This document shows positions 40,298-49,491 of a stretch of DNA of 64,000 nucleotides, piece after piece. Positions within the stretch are counted from its first letter, which is position 1. Each line of letters begins with the position of its first letter. The translations under genes were made by a program, and so were the position numbers. The DNA is from Bacteroidales bacterium (GTDB lineage: Bacteria; Bacteroidota; Bacteroidia; Bacteroidales; UBA932), in NCBI GenBank assembly GCA_017477245.1, contig JAFUWY010000036.1:26495-90494 (forward strand). Reading direction: 5' to 3'. Under the pieces are notes generated by a model. The model ran no database searches. It was not told where the DNA came from and worked only from the letters and a program-made list of their open reading frames with translations.

Positions 40298-42849
40298 TTG
40301 ACCAGCGGGAAGTCCTGGCGGTGCGGCAGCAGCGGGTTCTTCGGGAAGATACGCTTGGCCACCTGGTACATGCCGGTATGCTCCGGAAGCACCTCCGTGC
40401 GGAAGGTGGCGATGCCGTTCTCGTAGCTCACGAGCTTGAGCTCCTCGACATCCTGGATGTGCTGCTCGCCCTTGGCGTCCTGCGTCGTGAAGAGCACCTC
40501 CACGCCGATGTCCTCGGGCTTGATGCGGCCCAGGTCGAGGACGACCTCGCTCTTGAGCATGTTGTCCTGCGAGAGCACGTACGAAGCCTCGGGCTCCTTG
40601 CTGGAGACGATCTTGAGGTTGCGCCACTCCACCAGCATCATCTGCTTCCAGGCCGCGATCTCACGGGCCAGGCGGGCACCGTCGGCGGAGAGCTCGACCG
40701 TACGCTTGGCCTGCGGGATGTAGTACTGGTTGCAGTAGTCGGTGAGCATGCGGTTGGTCGTGAAGTTGCAAGCCACGCGGGCGATGGTATTCTTGATGTA
40801 GCCGACCCACACCGGGGAGAGTCCGGAGTTCTTGTCCACGTCGTAGTACGTCGGGGCGATCTGGGTTTCGATCGTGGCGTAGATCGTGGCGGAATCCAGC
40901 TCGTTCTGGTAGTTCTGGTCATCGTAGGTCTTCTCGAGCGGCAGGGCCCAGCCGGCGCCCTCCTTGTAGCCCTCGACCCACCAGCCGTCCAGCACGGAGA
41001 AGTGCATGACGCCGTTCATCGCGGCCTTCTCGCCGGAAGTACCGGAGGCCTCGAGCGGACGGGTCGGATTGTTCATCCAGACATCCACGCCCTGGACCAT
41101 ACGCTTGGCGAGCGTGATGTCATAGCCGGGCACGAAGATGATGCGGCCCAGGAAGCGGTCCTGCTTGGAAATCTCGATGATCTGCTTGATGAGGTCCTGG
41201 CCCATGCCGTCGGCCGGGTGGGCCTTGCCGGCGAAGATGAACTGCACCGGACGCTTGGGGTCGTTGACGATGGCGTCGAGCCGGTCGAGGTCGCTGAACA
41301 GGAGCGTAGCACGCTTGTAGGTCGCGAAGCGGCGGGCGAAGCCGATGGTGAGCACGTCCTCGCGCAGGCGCTCCTTGATCGTGACGACCTGGCGCGGGGT
41401 GTAGTGGGCGCTCAGCTGCGGGTCGGACAGGCGCTCGCGGATGGTGCGGACCAGCTCCTTCTTGAGGGTCTTGCGGATGTCCCAGATCTCGGCATCCGAC
41501 ACGGAGTAGATCCCCTCGAAGCAGGACTTGTCATAATGGTGGGTCTGGAACTCGGGGCCGAACACCTTGGCGTGCAGCTCCTTCCAGTATTTGGAAGCCC
41601 AGGTCGGATAGTGGACGCCGTTGGTGACGTAGCTGATGTAGAGCTCCTCCGGGAGGTAGCCCGGATACATGTCGGCGAAGATGTCCTGGCTGACCTTGCC
41701 GTGCAGCATGGACACACCGTTGACATTCTGCGAGAGGTTGGCGGCGAGGTGGCTCATGGAGAACTTCTCGTCGCGGTTGTCGGCGTTGATGCGGCCCAGG
41801 CCCATCAGCGTGCGCCAGTCGATGCCCAGGCGGCCGGGATAGTGGCCGAAGTAGCGGCCGATCATCTCCTCGGAGAAGGCGTCGTGGCCGGCAGGCACCG
41901 GGGTGTGCGTCGTGTAGAGGCCGGACACGCGGACCATCTCCATCGCTTCGTTGAAGGAGAGGTGCTCGTCCTGGATGCACTCGCGCAGGCGCTCCAGGCC
42001 GGCGAAGGCGGCGTGGCCTTCGTTGTAGTGGTAGATCGTGGGATGCAGGCCCAGGGCGCGCAGGGCGCGCACGCCGCCGATGCCCAGCAGGATCTCCTGC
42101 TTGATGCGGTTCTCCCAGTCACCGCCGTAGAGCTGGTGCGTGACCTGGCGGTCTTCGGGAAGGTTGTCCTCGTAGTCGGTGTCCAGCAGGTAGAGGTCGG
42201 TACGGCCGACCGCCACCTTCCAGATACGGGCCTTCATCTGGCGGCCCGGCATCTGCACGGCGACCGTCTTCCAGGCGCCGTTCTCGTCCAGGACGGGCTC
42301 GGCCGGGATCTTGAGGAAGTCCTGCGGCTTGTACTCGGCCACCTGGTTGCCCTGCGGGGTGAGGCGCTGGGTGAAGTAGCCGTAGCGGTAGAGCAGGCCC
42401 ACCGCCACGAGGTTGACGTTCATGTCGCTGGTCTCCTTGAGGTAGTCGCCGGCCAGGATGCCCAGGCCGCCGGAATAGATCATCAGGGAGGTATCCAGAC
42501 CGTATTCCATGCAGAAATATCCGACGGAGGGCTCGGTGCGCTCGGCCTTCGCCGCCATGTAGGCGTTGAAGTCCGCCATCACCTCGTCGAGACGGGCGAG
42601 GAACTCCTTGTCCTTGGCGAGCTCCTTGTACCGCTTGAGGCTGACCTTGTCCAGGATCACCATCGGGTTGTGGCCGGATTTGTGCCACAGTTCGTAATCA
42701 ATGGAGCGGAACAGGGCTTTCGCATTGTCGTTCCAGCACCACCAGAGGTTCTTGCACAGGGTCTCGAGGCCCGAGAGCTCCTCCGGCAGATGCCGCGTCA
42801 CCATCACACTTTTCCACACGGGCGCGGCCATTTCAATGTTATTCATCAT
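40288..42849 (-). CDS. glgP: Glycogen/alpha-glucan phosphorylase, GT35 (short type)
   Basis: The protein has 853 residues. It releases glucose-1-phosphate from alpha-1,4-glucans with pyridoxal phosphate as cofactor. Signatures include the N-terminal LETLCKNLWWCWNDNAKALF, VGYFCMEYGLDTSLMIYSGGLGILAGDYLK, YNEGHAAFAGLERLRE, and the cofactor region NPTRPLEASGTSGEKAAMNGVMHFSVLDGWWVEGY. The opening sequence and these blocks mark the archaeal/bacterial alpha-glucan phosphorylase subtype rather than the E. coli type. It lies 23 bp after the GH57 gene and works in glycogen breakdown. Confidence 0.96.
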   Translation of the reverse strand: MMNNIEMAAPVWKSVMVTRHLPEELSGLETLCKNLWWCWNDNAKALFRSIDYELWHKSGHNPMVILDKVSLKRYKELAKDKEFLARLDEVMADFNAYMAAKAERTEPSVGYFCMEYGLDTSLMIYSGGLGILAGDYLKETSDMNVNLVAVGLLYRYGYFTQRLTPQGNQVAEYKPQDFLKIPAEPVLDENGAWKTVAVQMPGRQMKARIWKVAVGRTDLYLLDTDYEDNLPEDRQVTHQLYGGDWENRIKQEILLGIGGVRALRALGLHPTIYHYNEGHAAFAGLERLRECIQDEHLSFNEAMEMVRVSGLYTTHTPVPAGHDAFSEEMIGRYFGHYPGRLGIDWRTLMGLGRINADNRDEKFSMSHLAANLSQNVNGVSMLHGKVSQDIFADMYPGYLPEELYISYVTNGVHYPTWASKYWKELHAKVFGPEFQTHHYDKSCFEGIYSVSDAEIWDIRKTLKKELVRTIRERLSDPQLSAHYTPRQVVTIKERLREDVLTIGFARRFATYKRATLLFSDLDRLDAIVNDPKRPVQFIFAGKAHPADGMGQDLIKQIIEISKQDRFLGRIIFVPGYDITLAKRMVQGVDVWMNNPTRPLEASGTSGEKAAMNGVMHFSVLDGWWVEGYKEGAGWALPLEKTYDDQNYQNELDSATIYATIETQIAPTYYDVDKNSGLSPVWVGYIKNTIARVACNFTTNRMLTDYCNQYYIPQAKRTVELSADGARLAREIAAWKQMMLVEWRNLKIVSSKEPEASYVLSQDNMLKSEVVLDLGRIKPEDIGVEVLFTTQDAKGEQHIQDVEELKLVSYENGIATFRTEVLPEHTGMYQVAKRIFPKNPLLPHRQDFPLVKWL

Positions 42850-42872
42850 ACACTACTAGGTTGGTTTGGCAA

Positions 42873-44069
42873 TTACTGTCTTTCCGCCATGGCGTTGTCG
42901 ACCCGGATGATGAAATCGCTCAGGACGTTCATGTAGTTGATGAACGCCTCGTACGGGGTATCATAGGGGTTGAAGCGCTTGTGGATCTCGCCGTCGGAGA
43001 AGAACTTCGTGCACATATAGTACAGGTGGTCGCTCTCCTGGAGGTGGCCGTAATCGTTCCACAGGGCGGCGTCGTTGAGGATGGAAAGCTTCTCTTCGAG
43101 GCCGTAGAGCTTGTTGTAAGCATCCTGCTGGAGTTCATTGCCGAGCCAGGCGGTGATGTCACGCTCCTCGTCGGCCCAGGAGATGGGCTGCGGCACGGAG
43201 AGGTCGCCCACGGACTTGTGCTTCGCGGCGGCGCGCTCCGGCGTCACGAACTCGAGCTCCTTGTCCTTGGCCACGGCATCGGGCAGGGCGCGCATGAACT
43301 CGAAGATGCCGCACTCGGCACCCTGGTGCTCGCCGAAGGTCTCATAGTCCATGAAGAGGTTGACGATCTCGCCCTCGGAGGACTTGACCCAGCCGAGGAA
43401 CTTCTCGACGGTCAGCGGCCATTCGGCCCAGCCGCGGTCGGAGAAGCGGAAGGCGATGTCGTCGCTGAGGGAATAGTTTCGGAGCAGGAGCTTGAGGCCG
43501 GGACGGAGGTCGTTGTTGTAGACGTAGTCCGGGCTCTTCCAGCCCATGATGTGGCGGGCGCCCTCGGTGAGCATCGTCTTGAAGCCCAGGTCATTGACCA
43601 TCGCGCCGATGCCGTCGGAGTAGATCAGCTCGGTGTTGCGGAAGGTCTTGGGGGTCACGCCGAAATACTGCTCCACGGCCGCCTTGTGCTTGAGTACCTG
43701 GTGTTCGAACTCCTGCTTGGAGGCCAGGGAGGCCAGGGAATGGTTGTAGGTCTCGCAGAGGAACTCCACGCAGCCGGTCTCGGCCAGCTTGCGGAAGCTC
43801 TCGATGACCTCGGGGGCGTAGCGGTCGAACTGCTCCAGCGCGGAGCCGGAGATGGAGAAGGCCAGCTTGAACTTGCCCTTGTTCTTCTTGACAGCCTCGA
43901 GTAGCAGCTCGTTCATCGGCAGATAGCACTTCTGGGCGATGCGCTTGAGGATCGTCCTGTTGGCGAAATCGTCATAGTAATGGGAGTCCTTGCCGATATC
44001 GAAGAAACGGTAGAGGCGCAGACGGGTAGGCTGGTGGACCTGGAAGTACAGGCAGATAGACTTCTTCAT
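42873..44069 (-). CDS. GH57 family alpha-amylase/4-alpha-glucanotransferase-like
   Basis: The protein has 398 residues. The N-terminus ICLYFQVHQPTRLRLYRFFD is the GH57 His-Gln-Pro motif, and LFMDYETFGEHQ matches the conserved motif containing the Asp acid. GH57 enzymes act on alpha-1,4- or alpha-1,6-glucans by retention. The gene lies 1 bp after the synthase-like gene, so it is part of glycogen metabolism, probably a maltodextrin hydrolase or transferase. Exact specificity cannot be read from the sequence. Confidence 0.93.
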   Translation of the reverse strand: MKKSICLYFQVHQPTRLRLYRFFDIGKDSHYYDDFANRTILKRIAQKCYLPMNELLLEAVKKNKGKFKLAFSISGSALEQFDRYAPEVIESFRKLAETGCVEFLCETYNHSLASLASKQEFEHQVLKHKAAVEQYFGVTPKTFRNTELIYSDGIGAMVNDLGFKTMLTEGARHIMGWKSPDYVYNNDLRPGLKLLLRNYSLSDDIAFRFSDRGWAEWPLTVEKFLGWVKSSEGEIVNLFMDYETFGEHQGAECGIFEFMRALPDAVAKDKELEFVTPERAAAKHKSVGDLSVPQPISWADEERDITAWLGNELQQDAYNKLYGLEEKLSILNDAALWNDYGHLQESDHLYYMCTKFFSDGEIHKRFNPYDTPYEAFINYMNVLSDFIIRVDNAMAERQ

Positions 44070-44070
44070 A

Positions 44071-45363
44071 TTATTGGTTGACTACTGATTCATAAACTTT
44101 CTTGAGCTTCGCGGTGGCATTGTTCCACTTGAGCGCGTTGACTTCGTCGAATCCCTGGCGGTTGGCGAAATCCGATAGCGCAGGGTACTGCAGCAGGGCA
44201 TAGATGTCGTCGGCCATCGCATCGACATCCCAGAAGTCCACCTTGAGGGCGTACTTGAGCACCTCGGCGGCGCCGGACTGGTGGGAGATGATGGAGGGGA
44301 CGTTGGAGCGCATCGCCTCGAGCGGGGAGATGCCGAAGGGCTCGGACACGGACGGCATGATGTAGACGTCCGACAGGGCGAACATCTTCTGGACCTCCTG
44401 TCCGCGGAGGAATCCCGTGAAATGGAAGCGGTCGGAGATGCCGAGCCGCGCCACCTGACGGATGGCGCGCTGCATCATGTCGCCGCTGCCGGCCATCACG
44501 AACCGGACGTTCTTGGTGCGCTTGAGCACCTTGGCGGCCGCCTCGATGAAGTACTCGGGGCCCTTCTGGAAGGTGATGCGGCCCAGGAAGGTGACGACCT
44601 TGTCACGCACGCCGCGCTCGACCTGGAGGTTCTCACGGCCGCTGAAGTCCACGGCGTTGTGGACGGTCACGACCTTCGCGGGGTCGATGCCGTATTTGTT
44701 GATGACGATGTTGCGCGTCAGGTCGGAGACCGTGACCACGCGGTCGGCGGCCTCCATGCCGCGCTTCTCGATGGCGTAGACGCGGGAGTCGACCATGTCG
44801 TCGGAGCCGCGGTCGAAGGACGTGGCGTGGACGTGGACGACGAGCGGCTTGCCGGAGAGCTCCTTGGCGGCGATGCCGGCCAGGTAGGTCAGCCAGTCGT
44901 GGGCGTGGATGACGTCGAAGTCGCCCGCGTGCTGCATCGCGATGGTGCCGCCCACCTGGGCGTAGCGGGACACCTCCTCGAGGAGGTTGGCGCCGTACTT
45001 GCCGGAGAACTTGAACTTCTGGCCGAAGCCGACGGTGGTCTCGCGGACCTGCTCGCGCTTCATCTTCTCGATGGCCTCGAAGTACTCGTCCGGATCCACG
45101 TAGGGGACGATATTGGAGTCGACGTTGATGAATTTGACCTTGTCGATGAACTCCTCGACGGTGTCGCTGACATGCTGCACCGCCACGTCGCTCGCATTGA
45201 GGATCGTCGTGCAGCTCTGGTCTTCGTCGCCGGAGGCGGACGGCATCACGAAGAGCGTCTCAACCCCGTTGTGCGCAAGACCCTTGACGATGCCCTCGCA
45301 GGCCGTACCCAGACCGCCTGCGATGTGGGGAGGAAACTCCCACCCGAACATCAATACTCTCAT
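44071..45363 (-). CDS. Glycogen synthase-like glycosyltransferase (GT-B fold, GT4/GT5 type)
   Basis: The protein has 430 residues. The N-terminus MRVLMFGWEFPPHIAGGLGTACEGIVKGL is the sugar-nucleotide synthase start with a Gly-rich loop. VIHAHDWLTYLAGIAAKELSGKPLVVHVHATSFDRG and the C-terminal GRITFQKGPEYFIEAA and SVSEPFGISPLEAMRSNVPSI complete the GT-B fold with the E-x7-E motif. It probably extends alpha-1,4-glucan using ADP- or UDP-glucose. The gene is within the glycogen operon between the debranching and GH57 genes, with gaps of 3 and 1 bp. Confidence 0.92.
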   Translation of the reverse strand: MRVLMFGWEFPPHIAGGLGTACEGIVKGLAHNGVETLFVMPSASGDEDQSCTTILNASDVAVQHVSDTVEEFIDKVKFINVDSNIVPYVDPDEYFEAIEKMKREQVRETTVGFGQKFKFSGKYGANLLEEVSRYAQVGGTIAMQHAGDFDVIHAHDWLTYLAGIAAKELSGKPLVVHVHATSFDRGSDDMVDSRVYAIEKRGMEAADRVVTVSDLTRNIVINKYGIDPAKVVTVHNAVDFSGRENLQVERGVRDKVVTFLGRITFQKGPEYFIEAAAKVLKRTKNVRFVMAGSGDMMQRAIRQVARLGISDRFHFTGFLRGQEVQKMFALSDVYIMPSVSEPFGISPLEAMRSNVPSIISHQSGAAEVLKYALKVDFWDVDAMADDIYALLQYPALSDFANRQGFDEVNALKWNNATAKLKKVYESVVNQ

Positions 45364-45366
45364 AGC

Positions 45367-47304
45367 TTAGTCCTCCTTGTATTTGTCCAACATATATTCG
45401 ATGGCGAGGATCGCCGACGTGCTGAGCGCCGAAGAGATGGCGCCGTGCGGCTCGTGAGGGGGATCGCCGTCATAGAGCTCCGAGAAGGCGCCGACGCCAT
45501 GTTTGCCGAGGTCGGCGTAGAAGCCCTCGATCAGCCACTCGGCCCGCTTCCAGAAGGCCGGGCCCTTGACGCGGAAGCTCACCTCCACGTACGGCCGGAG
45601 CAGGAAGGGACGGGTACTGCCCTGGTGGTAGGCCAGGTCGCGGTCGCGCTGGGCGCCCTCGTAGACGGCCCGGTACTTGGGGTCGCGGGGCGACAGCGTC
45701 CGCAGGCCGCGGGCGGTCACCAGCTCGTTGTCGAAGACGCGGAGGATGGACGGGGCGAGCTCCTCGTCCACCGGGGAGTACTTGACGGAGATGGCATAGA
45801 TCTGGTTCGGACGGATGTCCATGTTCTGCCCGGCGTTGTCGACGTAGTCGGCCAGGCATCCGCGCTGTTCGTTCCAGAAGGTCGGCTGGTAGTTCTTGCG
45901 GACCAGGTCGCGGATGGCCGTCCACTTGGTGACGAAGCGGCTGCCCTTGGCGCCGTATTTGCCTTCCATCTCGATGGCGAAGCAGATGGCGTTGTACCAG
46001 AATGCGTTGGTCTCCACCTGGTAGCCGGCGCGCTCGGTGACGGGGCGGCCGTCGGCATAGGCGTTCATCCAGCTCAGCGCGACGCCGTCCTTCTGGGCCC
46101 AGAGCAGGCCGTTGGGCTGCATCGAGATCTCGGCGCGCTCGCCGGGGAGGTAGCTCTCGATGATGCCGCGGATGATGATGCCGTATTTCTTCCAGACCTG
46201 CTTCTCGTCGGCGCCGTAGTCGATGTAGGCCTGCAGGACGCTGGCCATGTAGAGCGGGGCCTCGACCTGCGTGGTGCGGCGGAAGAGCCGCTCCTGCTCG
46301 TCGGCGATGAGGTTGGCGAGGATCTCCTCGAACTGCTTGGGGTCATGCAGGCCGTAGAGCGTGAGGCCCGGCAGGGCCTGGAGCGTCTCGCGGAGCATGC
46401 CGGTGTAGAGCCAGGAGAATCCGGCGTTGATGCGCTTGCGGTTGTTGTGGTCGATGATCAGCGCGTCGGCGCAGCGGCGCAGCTGGTCGCGGTAGCTCGT
46501 GATCTCGCCGGCATTCCTGACCAGGGCCGTGAAGCGGCGCTTGAACTCGGTCGGGTCCTCCTGCATCAGGGATGCGGAGAAGACCAGCACGTCGCCGGCC
46601 TTGAGGCGGGACTCGAACCGGCCGGGGACCACCAGGTCCTCCCGGCAGTCGAAGCCGCGGCGGTATTCGTCGGAGTAGGTGATGTTCTTGTTCCAGTAGG
46701 GGCCGGCGATGAACTTCGCGCGGCTGTCGCTGACCTGGAGGTTGAGGTTGGGGAAGTTGGCGTAGAGCCGGTAGGCCATGCCGTTCTGGATGTCGGAACC
46801 GGCGAGGTTGGCGTCGCCGTTCTCGTGGGTCAGGTCGTGGACGTTGCGGAACGCCAGGTACGGACGCAGCTGGAGCGTGACGGGCGTCGGGCTCTCGAGG
46901 ACCTCGAACTTGACCATGACCTGGTCGCGGTCCTGGGCGAGGACCAGGCTCTTGCGGAACACGATCTCGCCGACCTTGTAGGTGATCTGGGGCACGGGAT
47001 CCGCGCTGAAGTCGACCACGTATTTGTGACCGCGCGGCTCGTAGGAATCCCCGTAGCAATGGATGCCGAGGTTGAACTGCTTGCCGTCCACCACCAGGCT
47101 TTCGTCGAGGTCGGACAGCAGAAGGAAGCGGTCGCCGCCGAAGCGGTCCAGGGTCACAGCCAGCAGGCCATGATAGCGGCGCGTGTTGCAGGTCACGATG
47201 GACGTGTTGCAGTAGGCTCCGGTCTTGTTGGAGCACAAGATCTCGCGCTTGAGCGAGTACGCCAGGTTGACAAGCTCCGATTTGTTGAATTTCAGAAATG
47301 CCAT
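45367..47304 (-). CDS. Glycogen debranching enzyme (amylo-alpha-1,6-glucosidase type)
   Basis: The protein has 645 residues. An N-terminal beta-sandwich domain (SNKTGAYCNTSIVTCNTRRYHGLL, YVVDFSADPVPQITYKVG) is followed by an (alpha/alpha)6 barrel of the GDE_C/GH133 type. The barrel has FSWLYTGMLRETLQALPG, YGADEKQVWKKYG, GLLWAQKDGVALSWMNAY and a late HQGSTRPFLLRPY. It cleaves alpha-1,6 branch points of glycogen and is distinct from GlgX (GH13). It starts 7 bp after glgB. Confidence 0.93.
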   Translation of the reverse strand: MAFLKFNKSELVNLAYSLKREILCSNKTGAYCNTSIVTCNTRRYHGLLAVTLDRFGGDRFLLLSDLDESLVVDGKQFNLGIHCYGDSYEPRGHKYVVDFSADPVPQITYKVGEIVFRKSLVLAQDRDQVMVKFEVLESPTPVTLQLRPYLAFRNVHDLTHENGDANLAGSDIQNGMAYRLYANFPNLNLQVSDSRAKFIAGPYWNKNITYSDEYRRGFDCREDLVVPGRFESRLKAGDVLVFSASLMQEDPTEFKRRFTALVRNAGEITSYRDQLRRCADALIIDHNNRKRINAGFSWLYTGMLRETLQALPGLTLYGLHDPKQFEEILANLIADEQERLFRRTTQVEAPLYMASVLQAYIDYGADEKQVWKKYGIIIRGIIESYLPGERAEISMQPNGLLWAQKDGVALSWMNAYADGRPVTERAGYQVETNAFWYNAICFAIEMEGKYGAKGSRFVTKWTAIRDLVRKNYQPTFWNEQRGCLADYVDNAGQNMDIRPNQIYAISVKYSPVDEELAPSILRVFDNELVTARGLRTLSPRDPKYRAVYEGAQRDRDLAYHQGSTRPFLLRPYVEVSFRVKGPAFWKRAEWLIEGFYADLGKHGVGAFSELYDGDPPHEPHGAISSALSTSAILAIEYMLDKYKED

Positions 47305-47311
47305 AGGTTGT

Positions 47312-49279
47312 TTATTTGGTTTGCTTCAGTACGATTGCGACCCGGCTGGGCAGGTAGAGCGACAAGCGGCCGTCCACGGTGGCATGGCGCTCGTCCTTGC
47401 GGAGCCTCGAGAATCCGCCGTATTCCGGCTCGTCGGAGTTGAATGCCATGGCATACTCGCTCCCTGGAGCCCAGAACGCGAAATTCTCGAAGGATGCATT
47501 CGCATTGAAATTGAATGCAAAGATACTATTTCCGCGGCTGAAAATCAAGACTTTTCTTTCTTCGTCCACATACAGCTGGCGGAGGGCGCCCGAGAGGATG
47601 TGCTCACGCTTGACGTAATGGATCATCGCGGCGTCGAAGGCCTGGAGCCCGCCGTAGCGGAGCTTCGGGTCGTCCGCGATGGACCACAGCCGGCGCGCAT
47701 GGGCGTAGGACCAGCCGTTGCCCTCGCGCGGGAAGTCGATCCACTCGGGATGGCCGAATTCGTTGCCCATGAAATTGAGGTAGCCCCCGCCGCTGGTGGC
47801 GAGCGTGACCAGGCGGATCATCTTGTGGAGCGCCACGCCGCGGTCCACGAGAAGGTTCTGCGAGCCCTTGTCCATCGACCAGTACATGTCCTTGTCGATC
47901 AGGCGGAAGATGATGGTCTTGTCGCCCACCAGCGCCTGGTCGTGGCACTCCGCGTAGGAGACCGTGCGCTCGTCGGCGCGCTTGTTGGTGAGTTCGTACC
48001 AGATGCCGCCCATGCTCCACTGCTCGTCGGAGAGCTCCTTGATCCACTTGATCCAGTGGTCGGCGATGCCCATCGCCATGCGGAAGTCGAAGCCGACGCC
48101 GCCCGCCTCGAAGGGGGCGGCCAGGCCGGCCATGCCGCTGACGTCCTCGGCGATCGTGATCGCCTCGGGGTTGAGCTCGTGGATGAGCTGGTTGGCGAGG
48201 GCGAGGTAGCTGACGGCGTTCTCGTCCACGCCCTGGTCGAAGTAGTAGCGGTAGTCGCCGAAGTCCTTGCCCAGGCCGTGGTCCCAGTAGATCATGCTCG
48301 TGACCCCGTCGAAGCGGAAGCCGTCGAGGTGGTACTCCTCCATCCAGTACTTGCAGTTGGCGAGCAGGAAGTACTTGACCTCGTCCTTGCCGTAGTCGAA
48401 GCAGCGGGAATCCCAGGCGGGATGGAAGCCCTGCGGGCCCTGGTAGAAATAGAGGTCCTCCCGGCCGTCCAGCCGGCTCAGGCCCTCCAGCTCGTTCCTG
48501 ACGGCGTGGGAGTGGACGATGTCCATGATCACCGCAATGCCGCGGCGGTGGGCGTCATCCACCAGCGCCTTGAACTCCTCGGGCGTGCCGAAACGCGAAC
48601 TGAGGGCGAAGAAATTGGATACCTGGTAGCCGAAGGAGCCGTAGTAGGGATGCTCCTGCAAAGCCATGATTTGCAATACGTTATAGCCAAGTTTCTGCAC
48701 GCGCGGCAGCACGTCGCGGCGGAAATCCTCGAACGTGGCCACCTTCTCCTGCTCGCTGCTCATGCCGATGTGGCACTCGTAGATCAGCGGATGCGGCCGG
48801 CGGCCGGGCTTGCGCCCCGTCCACTGATAGGGGACGGCCGGGTCCCAGACCTGCGCGGAGAAGAGCTTGGTCCCGGGGTCCTGGACCACGCGGGTCACGT
48901 AGGCCGGCAGGCGCTCCCCGCCCCCGCCCGGCCACTCGATCCAGAGTTTGTAGAGTTCGCCGTGATGCAGGAAGAGCTCCGGGACGCGCAGCTCCCAGTT
49001 GCCCCCGCCGACGGGCTTGAAGGCATAGCCTTCGGTGCGTTTCCAGTTGTTGCAGTCGCCGATGAGGTAGATGCGCGTGGCGTTGGGCGCCCATTCGCGG
49101 AGCACCCACTCCCCTTCCTCGCGGTGCAACGGGTAGTAGAGGTGGTTGTTGACGGCCGCCGAGAGCGGGCCTTCGCCCGCCAGCTTGCGGCGGTCGGCGA
49201 GGATGCGGGCATGGCGCGCCTCGATGGCTTCCTTGTAGGGCTCCAGCCACGGATCGGTCTCGTAAATCTTGTCTATCAT
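47312..49279 (-). CDS. glgB: 1,4-alpha-glucan branching enzyme, GH13
   Basis: The protein has 655 residues. A CBM48-like N-terminal domain (LREWAPNATRIYLIGDCNNWKRTEGY) is followed by the GH13 barrel with DIVHSHAVRN, DGFRFDGVTSMIYWDHG (nucleophile Asp), ITIAEDVSGM (acid Glu) and SYAECHDQALVG (third Asp). The barrel motifs resemble the eukaryote-like branching enzyme type. It makes alpha-1,6 branches in glycogen. Its ATG overlaps the xseB stop (ATGA), an unusual coupling of a repair gene to glycogen synthesis. Confidence 0.95.
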   Translation of the reverse strand: MIDKIYETDPWLEPYKEAIEARHARILADRRKLAGEGPLSAAVNNHLYYPLHREEGEWVLREWAPNATRIYLIGDCNNWKRTEGYAFKPVGGGNWELRVPELFLHHGELYKLWIEWPGGGGERLPAYVTRVVQDPGTKLFSAQVWDPAVPYQWTGRKPGRRPHPLIYECHIGMSSEQEKVATFEDFRRDVLPRVQKLGYNVLQIMALQEHPYYGSFGYQVSNFFALSSRFGTPEEFKALVDDAHRRGIAVIMDIVHSHAVRNELEGLSRLDGREDLYFYQGPQGFHPAWDSRCFDYGKDEVKYFLLANCKYWMEEYHLDGFRFDGVTSMIYWDHGLGKDFGDYRYYFDQGVDENAVSYLALANQLIHELNPEAITIAEDVSGMAGLAAPFEAGGVGFDFRMAMGIADHWIKWIKELSDEQWSMGGIWYELTNKRADERTVSYAECHDQALVGDKTIIFRLIDKDMYWSMDKGSQNLLVDRGVALHKMIRLVTLATSGGGYLNFMGNEFGHPEWIDFPREGNGWSYAHARRLWSIADDPKLRYGGLQAFDAAMIHYVKREHILSGALRQLYVDEERKVLIFSRGNSIFAFNFNANASFENFAFWAPGSEYAMAFNSDEPEYGGFSRLRKDERHATVDGRLSLYLPSRVAIVLKQTK

Positions 49280-49455
49280 AGGGTTTCCATTTGGTCTCGT
49301 GTGGTACGGAGGTATTCGCGGCAGCGGCCGATCAGCGCGTCCGCCCGCTTGATGCAGCGGTCGATCTCGTCCAGCCCCGTGGCCGGGTCCTCCACCCGGG
49401 CGGCGATCTTCTCCAGTTCGGCGACCGCCTCGTTGTAGTCGAATCTTTCTTCCAT
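49276..49455 (-). CDS. xseB: Exodeoxyribonuclease VII small subunit
   Basis: This 59-residue protein reads MEERFDYNEAVAELEKIAAR, then VEDPATGLDEIDRCIKRADALI and a helical tail ending RDQMETL. The pattern F-x-YNEAVAELEKI...GLDE is the XseB signature. Several XseB chains bind one XseA to form exonuclease VII, which degrades single-stranded DNA. It lies 36 bp downstream of xseA, and its stop overlaps the glgB start by 4 bp. The Cys residues (34 and 45) are not usual but are not at functional positions. Confidence 0.93.
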   Translation of the reverse strand: MEERFDYNEAVAELEKIAARVEDPATGLDEIDRCIKRADALIGRCREYLRTTRDQMETL

Positions 49456-49491
49456 ATCGTCTTTCTTCCCCGGCCGGGCCGGGGTCTCATC

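Noticed and set aside
40298-40627. 110-residue N-terminal extension of RibF
   Set aside because: It is glgP sequence read in another frame. RibF starts with its nucleotidyltransferase motif right after 40297.
49468-49484. Terminator between xseA and xseB
   Set aside because: The 7-bp GC hairpin (CCCCGGC/GCCGGGG) is followed by purines on the minus strand, not a T run, so it is at most an RNA-processing or pausing site.
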